A stretch of DNA of 64,000 bases. Source: Jiangella alba (GTDB taxonomy: Bacteria; Actinomycetota; Actinomycetes; Jiangellales; Jiangellaceae). The stretch covers positions 2,783,501 to 2,847,500 of the forward strand of contig NZ_FNUC01000003.1 of assembly GCF_900106035.1 (NCBI RefSeq), written 5' to 3'. How positions within the stretch are numbered: the stretch's first letter is position 1; every line of letters starts with the position of its first letter. Under the pieces are notes generated by a model that saw only the letters and a program-made list of their open reading frames with translations, did no database searches and had not been told where the DNA came from. Below, piece by piece: positions 9,058 to 17,243 of this stretch. A program made the translations under genes and the position numbers.

Positions 9058-10617
9058 ATGCCACATCGTCGCCTGTTCCGGAACCTCATCGCCGCCGCCA
9101 CCACGACCGGCATCGTCGCCGCGAGTGTGGGCGTCAGCGCGGCCCCAGCGCTCGCCGTCGCGCCTGAGGACGGCACCGTCATCCAGTTGGCCGACGGCAG
9201 CTACCTGCCGATCATGCCGGTCACCGGGCACTCCCCCGTCGAAGCCGTCGGGTACCGGGTCAGCGGCGGCCAGTTGCGCGCCTACGACCAGGACGGTGTC
9301 CAGCTGTGGGCCCGTTCGACCACCGGCACGCAGCTGTCCGGCGGCTACGACTTCGACGCCGACGGGTGGCCGGACGTGGCCGTCACGATCTCGGCGAACA
9401 CCGGCAGCACGTGCGGCGTCAGTCCGCTCACCACCACGACGCTGCACTTCTATCAGGGCGCGACCGGCACCCAGCACACCCCGCTCAGCCCGATGAACGA
9501 CATCTGCTGGTCGTTCCCCGGCACCACGCCGTACCCGACGCACCAGTGGTCGGAGCTGGCTCCGCTCTGGGGCGACGAGACCAGCACGCTGTTCACGTCG
9601 CCGTACTACGCGACGACGTCGTGGTACCTCGGCTTCGGCGGCGGCAGCTTCAGCACGGCCGGCGCGCTCTACTACCCGTCGACGTCGTCGTATGACAGCA
9701 CGTACCCGAACGCGCAGCCGAACACCTACCCCACCGGCACCGACTACATCCAGTACGCGCACGTCGCGAACGGCCTGATCACGTCGGTGGCCGGGCAGAA
9801 CCGCGCGGTCTTCTGGACCAGCGGCCGGGTGGTGCAGTACGCCATCGGCGCGCTCAGCAGCGGCCAGCTGATCGCCGACCGGCCGTACCTGACCGGCGGC
9901 CGCACCGACATCGCCGGGCGGAACTACGGGCTGGTCGCCGTCGACCCCGGCAGCCCGAACTCCGTCGTCCTGCTGTCCGGGACCAGCAACTACTCGCTCT
10001 ACCAGGACGCGATCACCGGCACCCAGAGCTACGACGTCTGGGGCGGCATCGAACGACACGTCTCGATCTACGACGCCGCCGCCAACACCGTCCAGGACCG
10101 CTTCTTCAGCTACGCCCACGACGCCTCCGACGGGCACAAGTACCAGAACCGCGTCAGCTACCCGGCGCACCCGTTCGTGCAGCGCTCCGGCGCCTCGCGG
10201 CTGGCCTACAACGTGTTCCGCGACGGCCGCTGGCGCCTGCACGTCAGCCAGCCCGGCTCGACGACCTCGCTGTACGAGCTGGACGACGTGTTCCTGTGGG
10301 ACATCGTCGACGTCGACGGGGACGGGACGCAGGAGTGGCTGATCAGCCCGACCCGCAACGCCGGCGAGCCGCTCGGGCCGGCGTACTACTTCCCGAAGTG
10401 GCAGACCAGCGCCTACCACTGGAACGAGTCGGCGCTGACGCTGACCAGCATCGCCACCTTCGCCGACGCCATCCCGGCCCTGCAGCGGACGTTCGCCACC
10501 GCGAACACGTCCAGCAGCGACGGCTCGCTGGCGCCGGCGCACGTCGTCGCCGACGGCGGCGTGCGGGAACTGCTCGTCCGCACCAGCTCCGGCACCGTGG
10601 AGCGCCGCACCCTCTGA
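9058..10617 (+). CDS. Secreted protein with VCBS/FG-GAP-like blades
   Basis: Exported protein of 519 residues. A Sec signal peptide (basic MPHRR start, hydrophobic core, AAPALA cleavage region near residue 33) leads into a beta-rich region with two calcium-loop-like segments, FDADGWPDV and DVDGDGTQEW, as in VCBS/FG-GAP propellers. There are many Tyr/Ser/Thr/Gly residues and no recognisable catalytic motif. It starts 17 bp after a tandem GntR-type operator and is followed 29 bp later by a larger FG-GAP protein, so they probably form an operon. A carbohydrate-binding or polysaccharide-degrading role is plausible from context only. Confidence 0.75.
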   Translation: MPHRRLFRNLIAAATTTGIVAASVGVSAAPALAVAPEDGTVIQLADGSYLPIMPVTGHSPVEAVGYRVSGGQLRAYDQDGVQLWARSTTGTQLSGGYDFDADGWPDVAVTISANTGSTCGVSPLTTTTLHFYQGATGTQHTPLSPMNDICWSFPGTTPYPTHQWSELAPLWGDETSTLFTSPYYATTSWYLGFGGGSFSTAGALYYPSTSSYDSTYPNAQPNTYPTGTDYIQYAHVANGLITSVAGQNRAVFWTSGRVVQYAIGALSSGQLIADRPYLTGGRTDIAGRNYGLVAVDPGSPNSVVLLSGTSNYSLYQDAITGTQSYDVWGGIERHVSIYDAAANTVQDRFFSYAHDASDGHKYQNRVSYPAHPFVQRSGASRLAYNVFRDGRWRLHVSQPGSTTSLYELDDVFLWDIVDVDGDGTQEWLISPTRNAGEPLGPAYYFPKWQTSAYHWNESALTLTSIATFADAIPALQRTFATANTSSSDGSLAPAHVVADGGVRELLVRTSSGTVERRTL

Positions 10618-10646
10618 CCCCACCCCCGCAACGATCGGAGACCGGC

Positions 10647-13442
10647 ATGCCCTCTGTACGTCGCCGAACGTTCCTCGCCGGTGCGGCGGCCGCCGCCGGC
10701 GCCGCCGCCATCCCCGGCCTCACCAGCACCGCGGCAGCGGTGACCGGGCCGGGACGGATCACCCCCGGCCAGTGGCCGCTGCCCCGCGCCGACGCCCGCA
10801 ACACCGGACACCAGCCGCTCCCCGGCGGCCTGCGCCGCCAGCCGAAGGTCGTGGCCAGCGCCTACCTGGGCGGCTCGACGCCCTGGGTGATGGCGGCCGA
10901 CCTCGACGGCGACGGGTCCACGTCGCTGCTGTTCCTGACCGCCGGGTCGGTCGTCGCGACCGGTCCGCGGCTGGAGCCGCGCTGGTCCGCGCCCGGCCTC
11001 TCCCCCGCCGACATCGCCGGCGTCTACGACCTGGCCGGCGACGGCGGCCGGCAGGTGGTCGTCATCGGCACGACGACGGTGACGGTGCTCGACGCCGCCA
11101 CCGGCGCCCACCTGTGGACGCGCGACTTCGGCGCCGTCGTCGCGTTCGACTGGATGAGCATCGGCCCGCTCGCCGACGGCGTCGCCGGCGAGCAGATCGT
11201 CGTCTGGCCGTACCTGAGCCCCGTCGGCATCGCGGTCGCGTTCGACCGCGGCGTCGCCGAGGGCTACGAGCTGTGGCGCACCGCGCCCGACTACGTCGAG
11301 TGGGCATACGCACCCGAGCTGGTCATCGGCGACGTGGACGGCGACGGGCGGAACGAGCTGGTGATCGCCGGGTACGGGCAGATCCTCGCCTACGACGGCC
11401 GCACCGGCGCGCTGCTCGACACCGGGTCCGGCTGGCGCGGCCGGGTCGACTGGATCTCCGGGCCGGACGTCAACGGCCGCAACTACGGCCAGGTGCAGCT
11501 GATCGAGCTCGACGGCGACGGCCGGCTGGAGCTGGTCGAGGTGTGCGACGGCGTCACGCTGCACGTCGCCGCCGTCGACAGCGACGCCGACGGGCTGACG
11601 CTGCTGTGGGACGAGTTCGTCGAGTTCCCCGAGAGCGGCAAGTCGCTGCGCACCACCGTCAACGGGGTCGGCGACCTCGACGGCGACGGCCGGGTCGACA
11701 TCGCGGTGTCGGTGTTCAACCACACCGGCGACGGGCGCTGGCACGTGCTGGTCGTCGACGCGATCGAGGGCTTCGGCACGGTCAAGGCCGACCTCGCCGA
11801 CCGGTACCTCTGGGGCGTCCAGGACCTCGACGGCGGCGGCGCGAGCCAGCTGCTGGTCAGCGTGGCGACGGACCAGACGCCGCCCGCCGTCGCCGACCTC
11901 GAGGTGTACGCGCTGGACGGCGGCGGGACGTGGGCGCCGGTGTGGTCGCTCGCCGGCGCGCAGTACGTCCTGGACCCGCACACGCCGGTCCCGGCGACGT
12001 TGAGCCCGCACTCGCGCACCGCCCGCGCCGAGATCCTGCGGGCCGGGCCGCTGGCGTCGTTCGTCGTCCGGGCCGGCGGCGAGCTGCGCGGCCTCACCTA
12101 TGCCGGCGGCGCCGTCACGCAGACGTGGACGCGGGCCGACGACGGCGGTGTGCTGCACCGCGCCGGCGACCTCGACGGCAGCGGCACGGCGACGGTGCTG
12201 TACCAGCGCCCGTCCGGCGAGCTGGTCGCCGAGGACGCCGCCGGCGCCGTCCTCGGCAGCACCCGGCTGGGCGCGCTGGTCTGCGACCCGGTCGTCGCCG
12301 ACCTCGACGGGCGCGGCCGCAGCAGCGTCATCGTCAGCGCGTTCGACCAGGTCAGAGTCCTGGACCTGCGCGGCAAGACGTTCAAGGAGCGCTGGAGCGT
12401 GCCCGGCCGCGGCGAGTACGTGTACCTCGGCGGGCTGCAGTCGGCGACGGCGGCGGATCTCGACGGCGACGGCCGGGCCGAGGTGGTGTTCGTCGACGCG
12501 GACGGGGCACGGTCGCGACTGCGGGTGCTCGACGGCGCCGGGCGCGAGGTGTGGAGCCACGTGTTCGCCGACCTGCCCGCGCCCACGTTCGCCGGCCCGA
12601 ACGGCGTCTACCTGTGGACGTTCGGCGACTTCACCGGCGACGGCCACCTCGACATCTACGTCGGCGCGAACAAGGCCGGCTACAACACCGAGGTGTCGCG
12701 GATCCTCGACGGCCGCGACGGCGCGCTGCTGGCCACCCGCGACAACGACGGGCCGGGGCACGCGGGCGGGCAGTTCGGCCCCTGGGTCGGCCCGCCGGCG
12801 GCCGCGGACACCGACGGCGACGGCGTCGACAACGCGTTCTTCCTGGCCGCCGACCTGCTGTACGACGTCAACGGCACCGACTTCGCCGACCCCGGCATCG
12901 TGCAGGGGCACGTCGGGCTCTACCACACGCCGATCCTGGTGGACGTCGACGGCGACGGCGCGCTGGAGGTGGTGCTGGCGGCCGGGTTCGACTACCTGGA
13001 CGTCGTGACGTTCGCGTCGGCGCCGGCCGGGAGCACGCTCTGGCGGGTCGACACCGTGCCGGGCGCGCACCTGGGCCGCCAGCCCGGCATCGCCGACGTC
13101 GACGGCGACGGGCACATGGAGCTGGGGGTGCTGCTGAACGACGGCTCGTTCGAGTGCCGTGACGCCGCGAGCGGCGCGCTGCGCTGGACCTTCGACGTCG
13201 GGGCCGCCGGCAGCGCCGTCACGACCGTCGACGTCGACCGCGACGGCCGCCCCGAGTTCGTCGTCGGCACCGTCGACGGCCGGGTCGTCTGCCTGACCGC
13301 CGACGGCGACAGTCCCCGGGTGAAGTGGACGGTCGAGCTCGGCCACAAGCTCGGCGACGTGGTCGCCGCCGACGTCGACGGCGACGGGCGCAGCGAACTG
13401 CTCGTCACCGCCGACGACGGCTACCTCTACGTCATCGCCTGA
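10647..13442 (+). CDS. Tat-exported FG-GAP/VCBS repeat protein
   Basis: 931-residue extracellular protein with a twin-arginine signal (RRRTFL, residues 5-10, then an alanine-rich hydrophobic stretch). The mature part carries about fourteen DxDGDG-type calcium loops (for example DLDGDG, DVDGDG, DFTGDG) spaced as in FG-GAP/VCBS beta-propellers, probably two propellers in tandem. Tat export suggests folding, perhaps with cofactor or calcium, before secretion. No glycosidase or lyase signature is visible. It probably shares the operon and GntR-type control of the gene at 9058 and is followed by a strong hairpin. A surface or secreted polysaccharide-binding function is inferred. Confidence 0.8.
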   Translation: MPSVRRRTFLAGAAAAAGAAAIPGLTSTAAAVTGPGRITPGQWPLPRADARNTGHQPLPGGLRRQPKVVASAYLGGSTPWVMAADLDGDGSTSLLFLTAGSVVATGPRLEPRWSAPGLSPADIAGVYDLAGDGGRQVVVIGTTTVTVLDAATGAHLWTRDFGAVVAFDWMSIGPLADGVAGEQIVVWPYLSPVGIAVAFDRGVAEGYELWRTAPDYVEWAYAPELVIGDVDGDGRNELVIAGYGQILAYDGRTGALLDTGSGWRGRVDWISGPDVNGRNYGQVQLIELDGDGRLELVEVCDGVTLHVAAVDSDADGLTLLWDEFVEFPESGKSLRTTVNGVGDLDGDGRVDIAVSVFNHTGDGRWHVLVVDAIEGFGTVKADLADRYLWGVQDLDGGGASQLLVSVATDQTPPAVADLEVYALDGGGTWAPVWSLAGAQYVLDPHTPVPATLSPHSRTARAEILRAGPLASFVVRAGGELRGLTYAGGAVTQTWTRADDGGVLHRAGDLDGSGTATVLYQRPSGELVAEDAAGAVLGSTRLGALVCDPVVADLDGRGRSSVIVSAFDQVRVLDLRGKTFKERWSVPGRGEYVYLGGLQSATAADLDGDGRAEVVFVDADGARSRLRVLDGAGREVWSHVFADLPAPTFAGPNGVYLWTFGDFTGDGHLDIYVGANKAGYNTEVSRILDGRDGALLATRDNDGPGHAGGQFGPWVGPPAAADTDGDGVDNAFFLAADLLYDVNGTDFADPGIVQGHVGLYHTPILVDVDGDGALEVVLAAGFDYLDVVTFASAPAGSTLWRVDTVPGAHLGRQPGIADVDGDGHMELGVLLNDGSFECRDAASGALRWTFDVGAAGSAVTTVDVDRDGRPEFVVGTVDGRVVCLTADGDSPRVKWTVELGHKLGDVVAADVDGDGRSELLVTADDGYLYVIA

Positions 13443-13447
13443 CGTCG

Positions 13448-13493
13448 GCGGCAAGCGGTGCGGGCGGCTGACCGCCCCCGCACCGCTTGCCGC
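13448..13493 (+). terminator. Strong stem-loop terminator after FG-GAP gene
   Basis: The left arm gcggcaagcggtgcggg (from 13448) pairs with cccgcaccgcttgccgc (to 13493) through a stem of about 20 bp with a two-base bulge and a CTGA loop. It starts 6 bp after the stop at 13442. A partial relic of its right arm (cccccgcaccgcttg) recurs at 13725 as part of the 250-bp duplication. Confidence 0.65.
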
Positions 13494-13522
13494 GCGGGGC
13501 CCAAGGCAACCGGTGCGAACCG

Positions 13523-13585
13523 CTTTGCAATGAGCACCCATACGCACCATCGGCCGAGTGGTGCGTAGAGGTGCTCATTGCAAAG
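13523..13585. repeat. Long palindromic element, copy 1
   Basis: A 16-bp outer stem, ctttgcaatgagcacc (13523-13538) with ggtgctcattgcaaag (13570-13585), plus a 9-bp inner stem tacgcacca/tggtgcgta around the loop tcggccgag. Copies 2 and 3 lie at 13773 and 55903. Position downstream of a minus-strand gene end suggests a terminator-like or REP-like element. Confidence 0.75.
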
Positions 13586-13636
13586 GGCGGCGGACCAGGT
13601 TCCCCGCCAGGGCCGATGCGGCGGCGGGGCCCGGGG

Positions 13637-13722
13637 TCAGGCGGGCAGCGACCCGGCCTCGAGAAGGGACTGGACGCGCGCGGCCGCCAGCACGTCGGCC
13701 GCCTGCACCAGGGGCGCCGGGC
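13637..13722 (-). pseudogene. Fossil 3' end of the Gfo/Idh dehydrogenase gene
   Basis: This 86-bp piece encodes the same last residues as the intact gene (VQAADVLAAARVQSLLEAG followed by SLPA and stop) but has no start or body. It is carried in unit 1 of the 250-bp tandem duplication. Its differences from the intact copy are all synonymous. It is not expected to be expressed. Confidence 0.75.
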
Positions 13723-13772
13723 CGCCCCCGCACCGCTTGTCGCGCGGGGCGCAGGGCAACCAGTGCGAGCCG

Positions 13773-13835
13773 CTTTGCAATGAGCACCCATACGCACCAT
13801 CGGCCGAGCGGTGCGTAGAGGTGCTCATAGCAAAG
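13773..13835. repeat. Long palindromic element, copy 2
   Basis: Same structure as copy 1 and exactly 250 bp further on, with one mismatch in the right arm (ggtgctcatagcaaag). It lies 52 bp beyond the stop of the Gfo/Idh gene, so it may end the nine-gene operon transcript. Confidence 0.75.
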
Positions 13836-13886
13836 GGCGGCGGACCAGGTTCCCTGCCAGGGCCGATGCGGCGGCGGGGCCCGGGG

Positions 13887-14840
13887 TCAGGCGGGCAGCG
13901 AGCCGGCCTCGAGGAGAGACTGGACGCGCGCGGCCGCCAGCACGTCGGCCGCCTGCACCAGGGGCGCCGGGCCCCCCGCGGCCGCGGCGAGGAAGGCGCG
14001 GTCCTGGGCGACGACGGCCGCGAACTGCTCGGTCGCGACGTTGCCGCCGTCGTACACGACGGCGCCGTTCTCCCGCAGCACGGCGCCGTCGACCTGGAAG
14101 GTGCGCTCCGGCGTGATCACCAGGACGTCGCTGACCGGCTCGCGGCTGTGGTACGAGACCGCGACCGACGCCAGCCGGCCGTCCTCGGTGGCCAGCGCGG
14201 CGGCGACGTCCATCGGCGAGCCGCTGCCCGGCCACGGCGGCGCGGCGGTCCCGGCGACGGTGACCGGGGCCGGCGGGCGCAGGTGCCACAGCGCGGCGTC
14301 GATGATGTGCCCGCCGTGGTGCCAGAGCGCGCTGTCGGTCCAGTCGCGCAGCTTCCCGGTCCAGCCGACGTCGCTCTGCCGCAGCATCAGCTGGCGCACC
14401 ACCACCAGCGTCGGCAGCGTGCCGGTCTCGTCCAGCCGGTCGGCGAGGCACCGGTGCGGCTCCCAGTAGCGCAGCGTGTACCCGACGGCGGCGACCCGGC
14501 CGGTGCGCGACGCGGCGTCCGCCACGGCGGCCGACTCGTCCAGCGACAACCCCGTCGGGATCTCGCACAGCACGTGCCGCCCCGCCTCCAGCACCGCCAC
14601 CGACTGCTCGGCGTGCAGGTGGCTGGGGGTGGCGACGATCACGGCCTCGACGTCGTCGTCGGCCAGCAGGTCCTCCAGCGAGCCGTACGTGCGCGGCACG
14701 CCGTGCGCCGACGCGAACGCGGCCAGCTCGTCCGGCTTCGGCCCGGCGGCGGCGACCGGTGTGACGCCGAGGCGGGCCAGCGCCTGCGCGTGCACGTCGC
14801 CGATGGCGCCCGGCCCCACGATCGCGACTCCGGCCGGCAT
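13887..14840 (-). CDS. Gfo/Idh/MocA family oxidoreductase
   Basis: NAD(P)-dependent dehydrogenase-like protein of 317 residues. The Rossmann fold starts with IVGPGAIGDVHA, and the C-terminal half is the usual beta-sheet substrate domain. The canonical EKP motif reads EIP (residues 93-95), so the conserved lysine is missing, which is unusual and could mean altered chemistry or a non-redox role. It is the last gene of the operon running from 22797, overlapping the preceding amidohydrolase by ATGA. Its 3' end is duplicated in the adjoining 250-bp repeat. Confidence 0.88.
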   Translation of the reverse strand: MPAGVAIVGPGAIGDVHAQALARLGVTPVAAAGPKPDELAAFASAHGVPRTYGSLEDLLADDDVEAVIVATPSHLHAEQSVAVLEAGRHVLCEIPTGLSLDESAAVADAASRTGRVAAVGYTLRYWEPHRCLADRLDETGTLPTLVVVRQLMLRQSDVGWTGKLRDWTDSALWHHGGHIIDAALWHLRPPAPVTVAGTAAPPWPGSGSPMDVAAALATEDGRLASVAVSYHSREPVSDVLVITPERTFQVDGAVLRENGAVVYDGGNVATEQFAAVVAQDRAFLAAAAGGPAPLVQAADVLAAARVQSLLEAGSLPA

Positions 14841-15625
14841 CAGCGCGCCCCCTCCGTCAGCGCGGCGGTCAGCCCGAACACCCGCGCGGCGGTGCCGCCG
14901 AGCACGTCGGCCGCCTGCGCGCCGGACAGTCCCCAGTGCGTCAGCGCCAGCGCCACCGCGTCGGAGTACTCACCCGGCGCCAGCCCGGCCCGGTTCCAGT
15001 CGCCGCTCCACATCGTCCGCTCCGACCCGAACGCCTCGAGGCACCGGTCGAGGTACGGCCGCGCGTCCGGGTACGGGTACGGGCTGCCGGCGTTGGCGAA
15101 GAACCCCGACCACATGACGGTGACGTTCGGCAGCGCGGCCAGCGCCAGCAGCCGGTCGAACGCGTCGACGTCCGGCGAGCCGGGCTGGTAGCGGAACCAG
15201 CCCAGGTGTTCGAGCCGGACCCGCAGCCGCGGCCGGTCCGCGACCAGCGCGGCGAACTCGTCGGAGACGACGTCGGCGAACGGCCCGGTCACGCTGGCCG
15301 CCGCGCCGGCCTCGGCCAGCACGTCGAACACCTCCGCGCCGCTGCCGTCCGGCAGCCCGGACGGCGCCACCCGCAGGCCGGCGAACCCCGCGGCCAGCAC
15401 CGCGTCGGCGTCGGACGCGCGGTCGACGATCGCGACGGCGGCGAACCGTGCCGGGTCGGATCGCAGGACGTCGAGCAGGTACCGGTTGTCGCTGTTGCCG
15501 AGATTCTGGACGAGGACGGCGGCGCCGATGCCCGACTCGGCCATCGCGGTCAGGTACTCGTCGATCAGCGGGTACTTCGGCGGGCCGGTGTGCACGTGCG
15601 CGTCGACGACGACGGGGCGGGTCAC
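14840..15625 (-). CDS. Amidohydrolase family protein (TIM-barrel metal hydrolase)
   Basis: Short amidohydrolase of the PF04909 type, 261 residues. DAHVH supplies the first two metal histidines (His10, His12), LEHLGW gives a later histidine and WSGDWN the C-terminal aspartate. Members include decarboxylases and lactonases acting on acid intermediates, so this one likely hydrolyses a lactone or decarboxylates an acid in the pathway. The GTG at 15625 is chosen because it overlaps the preceding stop (GTGA) and starts directly before the beta1-HxH strand. It is in the middle of the importer operon. Confidence 0.85.
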   Translation of the reverse strand: MTRPVVVDAHVHTGPPKYPLIDEYLTAMAESGIGAAVLVQNLGNSDNRYLLDVLRSDPARFAAVAIVDRASDADAVLAAGFAGLRVAPSGLPDGSGAEVFDVLAEAGAAASVTGPFADVVSDEFAALVADRPRLRVRLEHLGWFRYQPGSPDVDAFDRLLALAALPNVTVMWSGFFANAGSPYPYPDARPYLDRCLEAFGSERTMWSGDWNRAGLAPGEYSDAVALALTHWGLSGAQAADVLGGTAARVFGLTAALTEGAR

Positions 15626-16356
15626 GGCACCTCCACCGTCGCGCACGCGGCGCGGAAGTCCTCCGCCGTCGACGTGTAGCCGACGTTGCACTCGATGTGC
15701 CGGATCGCGACGAAGTTCGCCCAGCCGCCCTCACGCGTCTCCGGCCACTCGAACGTCGACACGCAGTCGCGCAGCACGACGACCCGGTAGTTGCGGTAGA
15801 GCGCATCGACGACCGTCGTGCCGAGGCACACCCGGCTGTCGAACCCGACGACGACCAGGTTGCGCACGCCGCGGTTGCGCAGCGCGCTGTCCAGCTCGGT
15901 CTCGTGGAATCCGCTGTAGTACTGCTTGCGGATCAGCACGTCGCCGTCGTCCGGCGCGATCACCTTCGAGTGCTCCAGGATCGGCGTCGGCGCCTGCCAG
16001 TCGGTCAGCACGTCCACGCCGGTGACCCGCAGCGACATGTTGCGCCACTCGTTGCCCTCGTCGATGCCGGGCGACAGGTAGTTGGTGAGGTAGACGGTGG
16101 GCAGCCCGATGGCCCGGGCGGCGTCCTTCACCGGCCGGATCCGGTTGCGCACCATGTCCTTGGTCTCCGGGTCGACCAGGTAGATGCCGTCCAGTCCGTC
16201 GGCCGGCTCGTCGTCGAAGCCGGCGCCGTACACGTCGACGATGAGCAGCGCGGTGTCGTCCAGGCCGAGCTCCAGCTCCTCCTCCGCGTGGCCGAGCGGT
16301 TCGGCGATGGTCGGCTTGAGCCGGTAGTAGCGACCGGACAGGCGAAGGGCGGTCAT
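15622..16356 (-). CDS. Isochorismatase-family cysteine hydrolase
   Basis: 244-residue alpha/beta hydrolase of the isochorismatase superfamily with the complete triad: Asp41 (LIVDVYG), Lys144 (LIRKQYYSGF) and Cys177 (FDSRVCLGTT). Family members hydrolyse amides (nicotinamide, N-carbamoyl compounds, ureidoacrylate), so an amide or carbamoyl C-N bond is the probable target. The N-terminal 35 residues extend beyond the minimal domain. ATG 16356 overlaps the upstream dehydrogenase stop, and its own stop overlaps the amidohydrolase start, so translation is coupled through the operon. Confidence 0.88.
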   Translation of the reverse strand: MTALRLSGRYYRLKPTIAEPLGHAEEELELGLDDTALLIVDVYGAGFDDEPADGLDGIYLVDPETKDMVRNRIRPVKDAARAIGLPTVYLTNYLSPGIDEGNEWRNMSLRVTGVDVLTDWQAPTPILEHSKVIAPDDGDVLIRKQYYSGFHETELDSALRNRGVRNLVVVGFDSRVCLGTTVVDALYRNYRVVVLRDCVSTFEWPETREGGWANFVAIRHIECNVGYTSTAEDFRAACATVEVP

Positions 16357-17243
16357 GGTCGGTCGTCCTCCTCGACGATGGGGTGGTGCCGGACGGCGTG
16401 CCGGTACAGAGCCTGGGTGCCCAGGTCGCCGTCACCGGCCTCGGACAGCCAGCGGTACCGCTCGCGCGCCGAGCGGCCGGCCGCGAGGTCCAGCCCCTGC
16501 TCGTCGCCCGCGGCCAGCGCCAGCGTGAGGTCCTTGATCATGTGGTCGACCTTGAAGCCGGGCGCGAGGTCGCCGCCGGCCAGCCGCGGCCACATGAAGG
16601 CGAGCAGCGGGCTGGCGCCGAAGCCGCGGCCGACGACCTCGGCGACGATGGCAGGGTCCAGGCCGAGCGCGCCGGACAGCGCCCACGCGTCGGCGATGCC
16701 GCCGGCGATCCCGCCGATCAGCAGCTGGTTGACCAGCTTCAGGCTCTGCCCGCTGCCCGGCCCCCCGATCAGCACCGGCGTCCCCAGCAGCTCGAACGCG
16801 GGCCGTGCGAGCGCGTACGCCTCCGGTGTGCCGCCGGCCATGATCGTCAGCGTGCCGGCGGCCGCGCCCGGCGGGCCGCCGGACACCGGGGCGTCCAGGG
16901 CGGCCACGCCACGCTCGGCGGCGGCCGCGGCGAGCCGCCGGGCCAGCTCCGGCGGGCTGGTGGACATGTCCGCGACGACGGCGGGCGGCGTGCCCGCGGC
17001 CAGCAGCCCCGACGGGCCCAGGACGGCGTCCTCGACGCTGGCCGGGTCCGGCAGGAACGTGATGGCCAGGTCCGCGCCGTCGCCGGCGGCGGCCGCGGAG
17101 TCCGCCCAGGCGGCGCCGGCGGCGAGCACGGACTCCGCGCTCTCCTTGCGCCGCGAGTGGACGGTCACCTCGTGGCCGGCCTCGGCCAGCCGGTGCGCCA
17201 CGGGCCGGCCCATCAGGCCGATCCCGACGACTGCGATCCTCAC
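16353..17243 (-). CDS. NAD(P)-dependent beta-hydroxyacid dehydrogenase (3-hydroxyisobutyrate dehydrogenase-like)
   Basis: 296-residue member of the 3-hydroxyisobutyrate/tartronate semialdehyde reductase family. It has the nucleotide-binding glycine motif GIGLMGRPVA near the N-terminus, the substrate-binding DAPVSGGPPGA block and KLVNQLL with the catalytic lysine region. It would interconvert a beta-hydroxyacid and its semialdehyde, a common step in acid-sugar breakdown. The GTG start at 17243 overlaps the ABC ATPase stop (GTGA). Exact substrate unknown. Confidence 0.88.
   Translation of the reverse strand: MRIAVVGIGLMGRPVAHRLAEAGHEVTVHSRRKESAESVLAAGAAWADSAAAAGDGADLAITFLPDPASVEDAVLGPSGLLAAGTPPAVVADMSTSPPELARRLAAAAAERGVAALDAPVSGGPPGAAAGTLTIMAGGTPEAYALARPAFELLGTPVLIGGPGSGQSLKLVNQLLIGGIAGGIADAWALSGALGLDPAIVAEVVGRGFGASPLLAFMWPRLAGGDLAPGFKVDHMIKDLTLALAAGDEQGLDLAAGRSARERYRWLSEAGDGDLGTQALYRHAVRHHPIVEEDDRP

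Larger units (their letters stand above)
13473..13972. repeat. Tandem duplication, two 250-bp units
   Basis: Unit 1 (13473-13722) and unit 2 (13723-13972) are near-identical over 250 bp. Each contains a long palindromic element and the final 28 codons (with stop) of the Gfo/Idh gene. Only unit 2 is attached to the full gene. The three substitutions between the two gene-end copies are all at third codon positions. This explains the otherwise gene-free stretch from 13443 to 13886. Confidence 0.85.

Noticed and set aside
10413..13550. Open reading frame longer than 3 kb on the minus strand, antisense to the Tat-exported FG-GAP gene
   Set aside because: Composition is Arg/Val/Asp low complexity produced by GC-rich codon bias; the plus-strand frame has a Tat signal and calcium-loop repeats.
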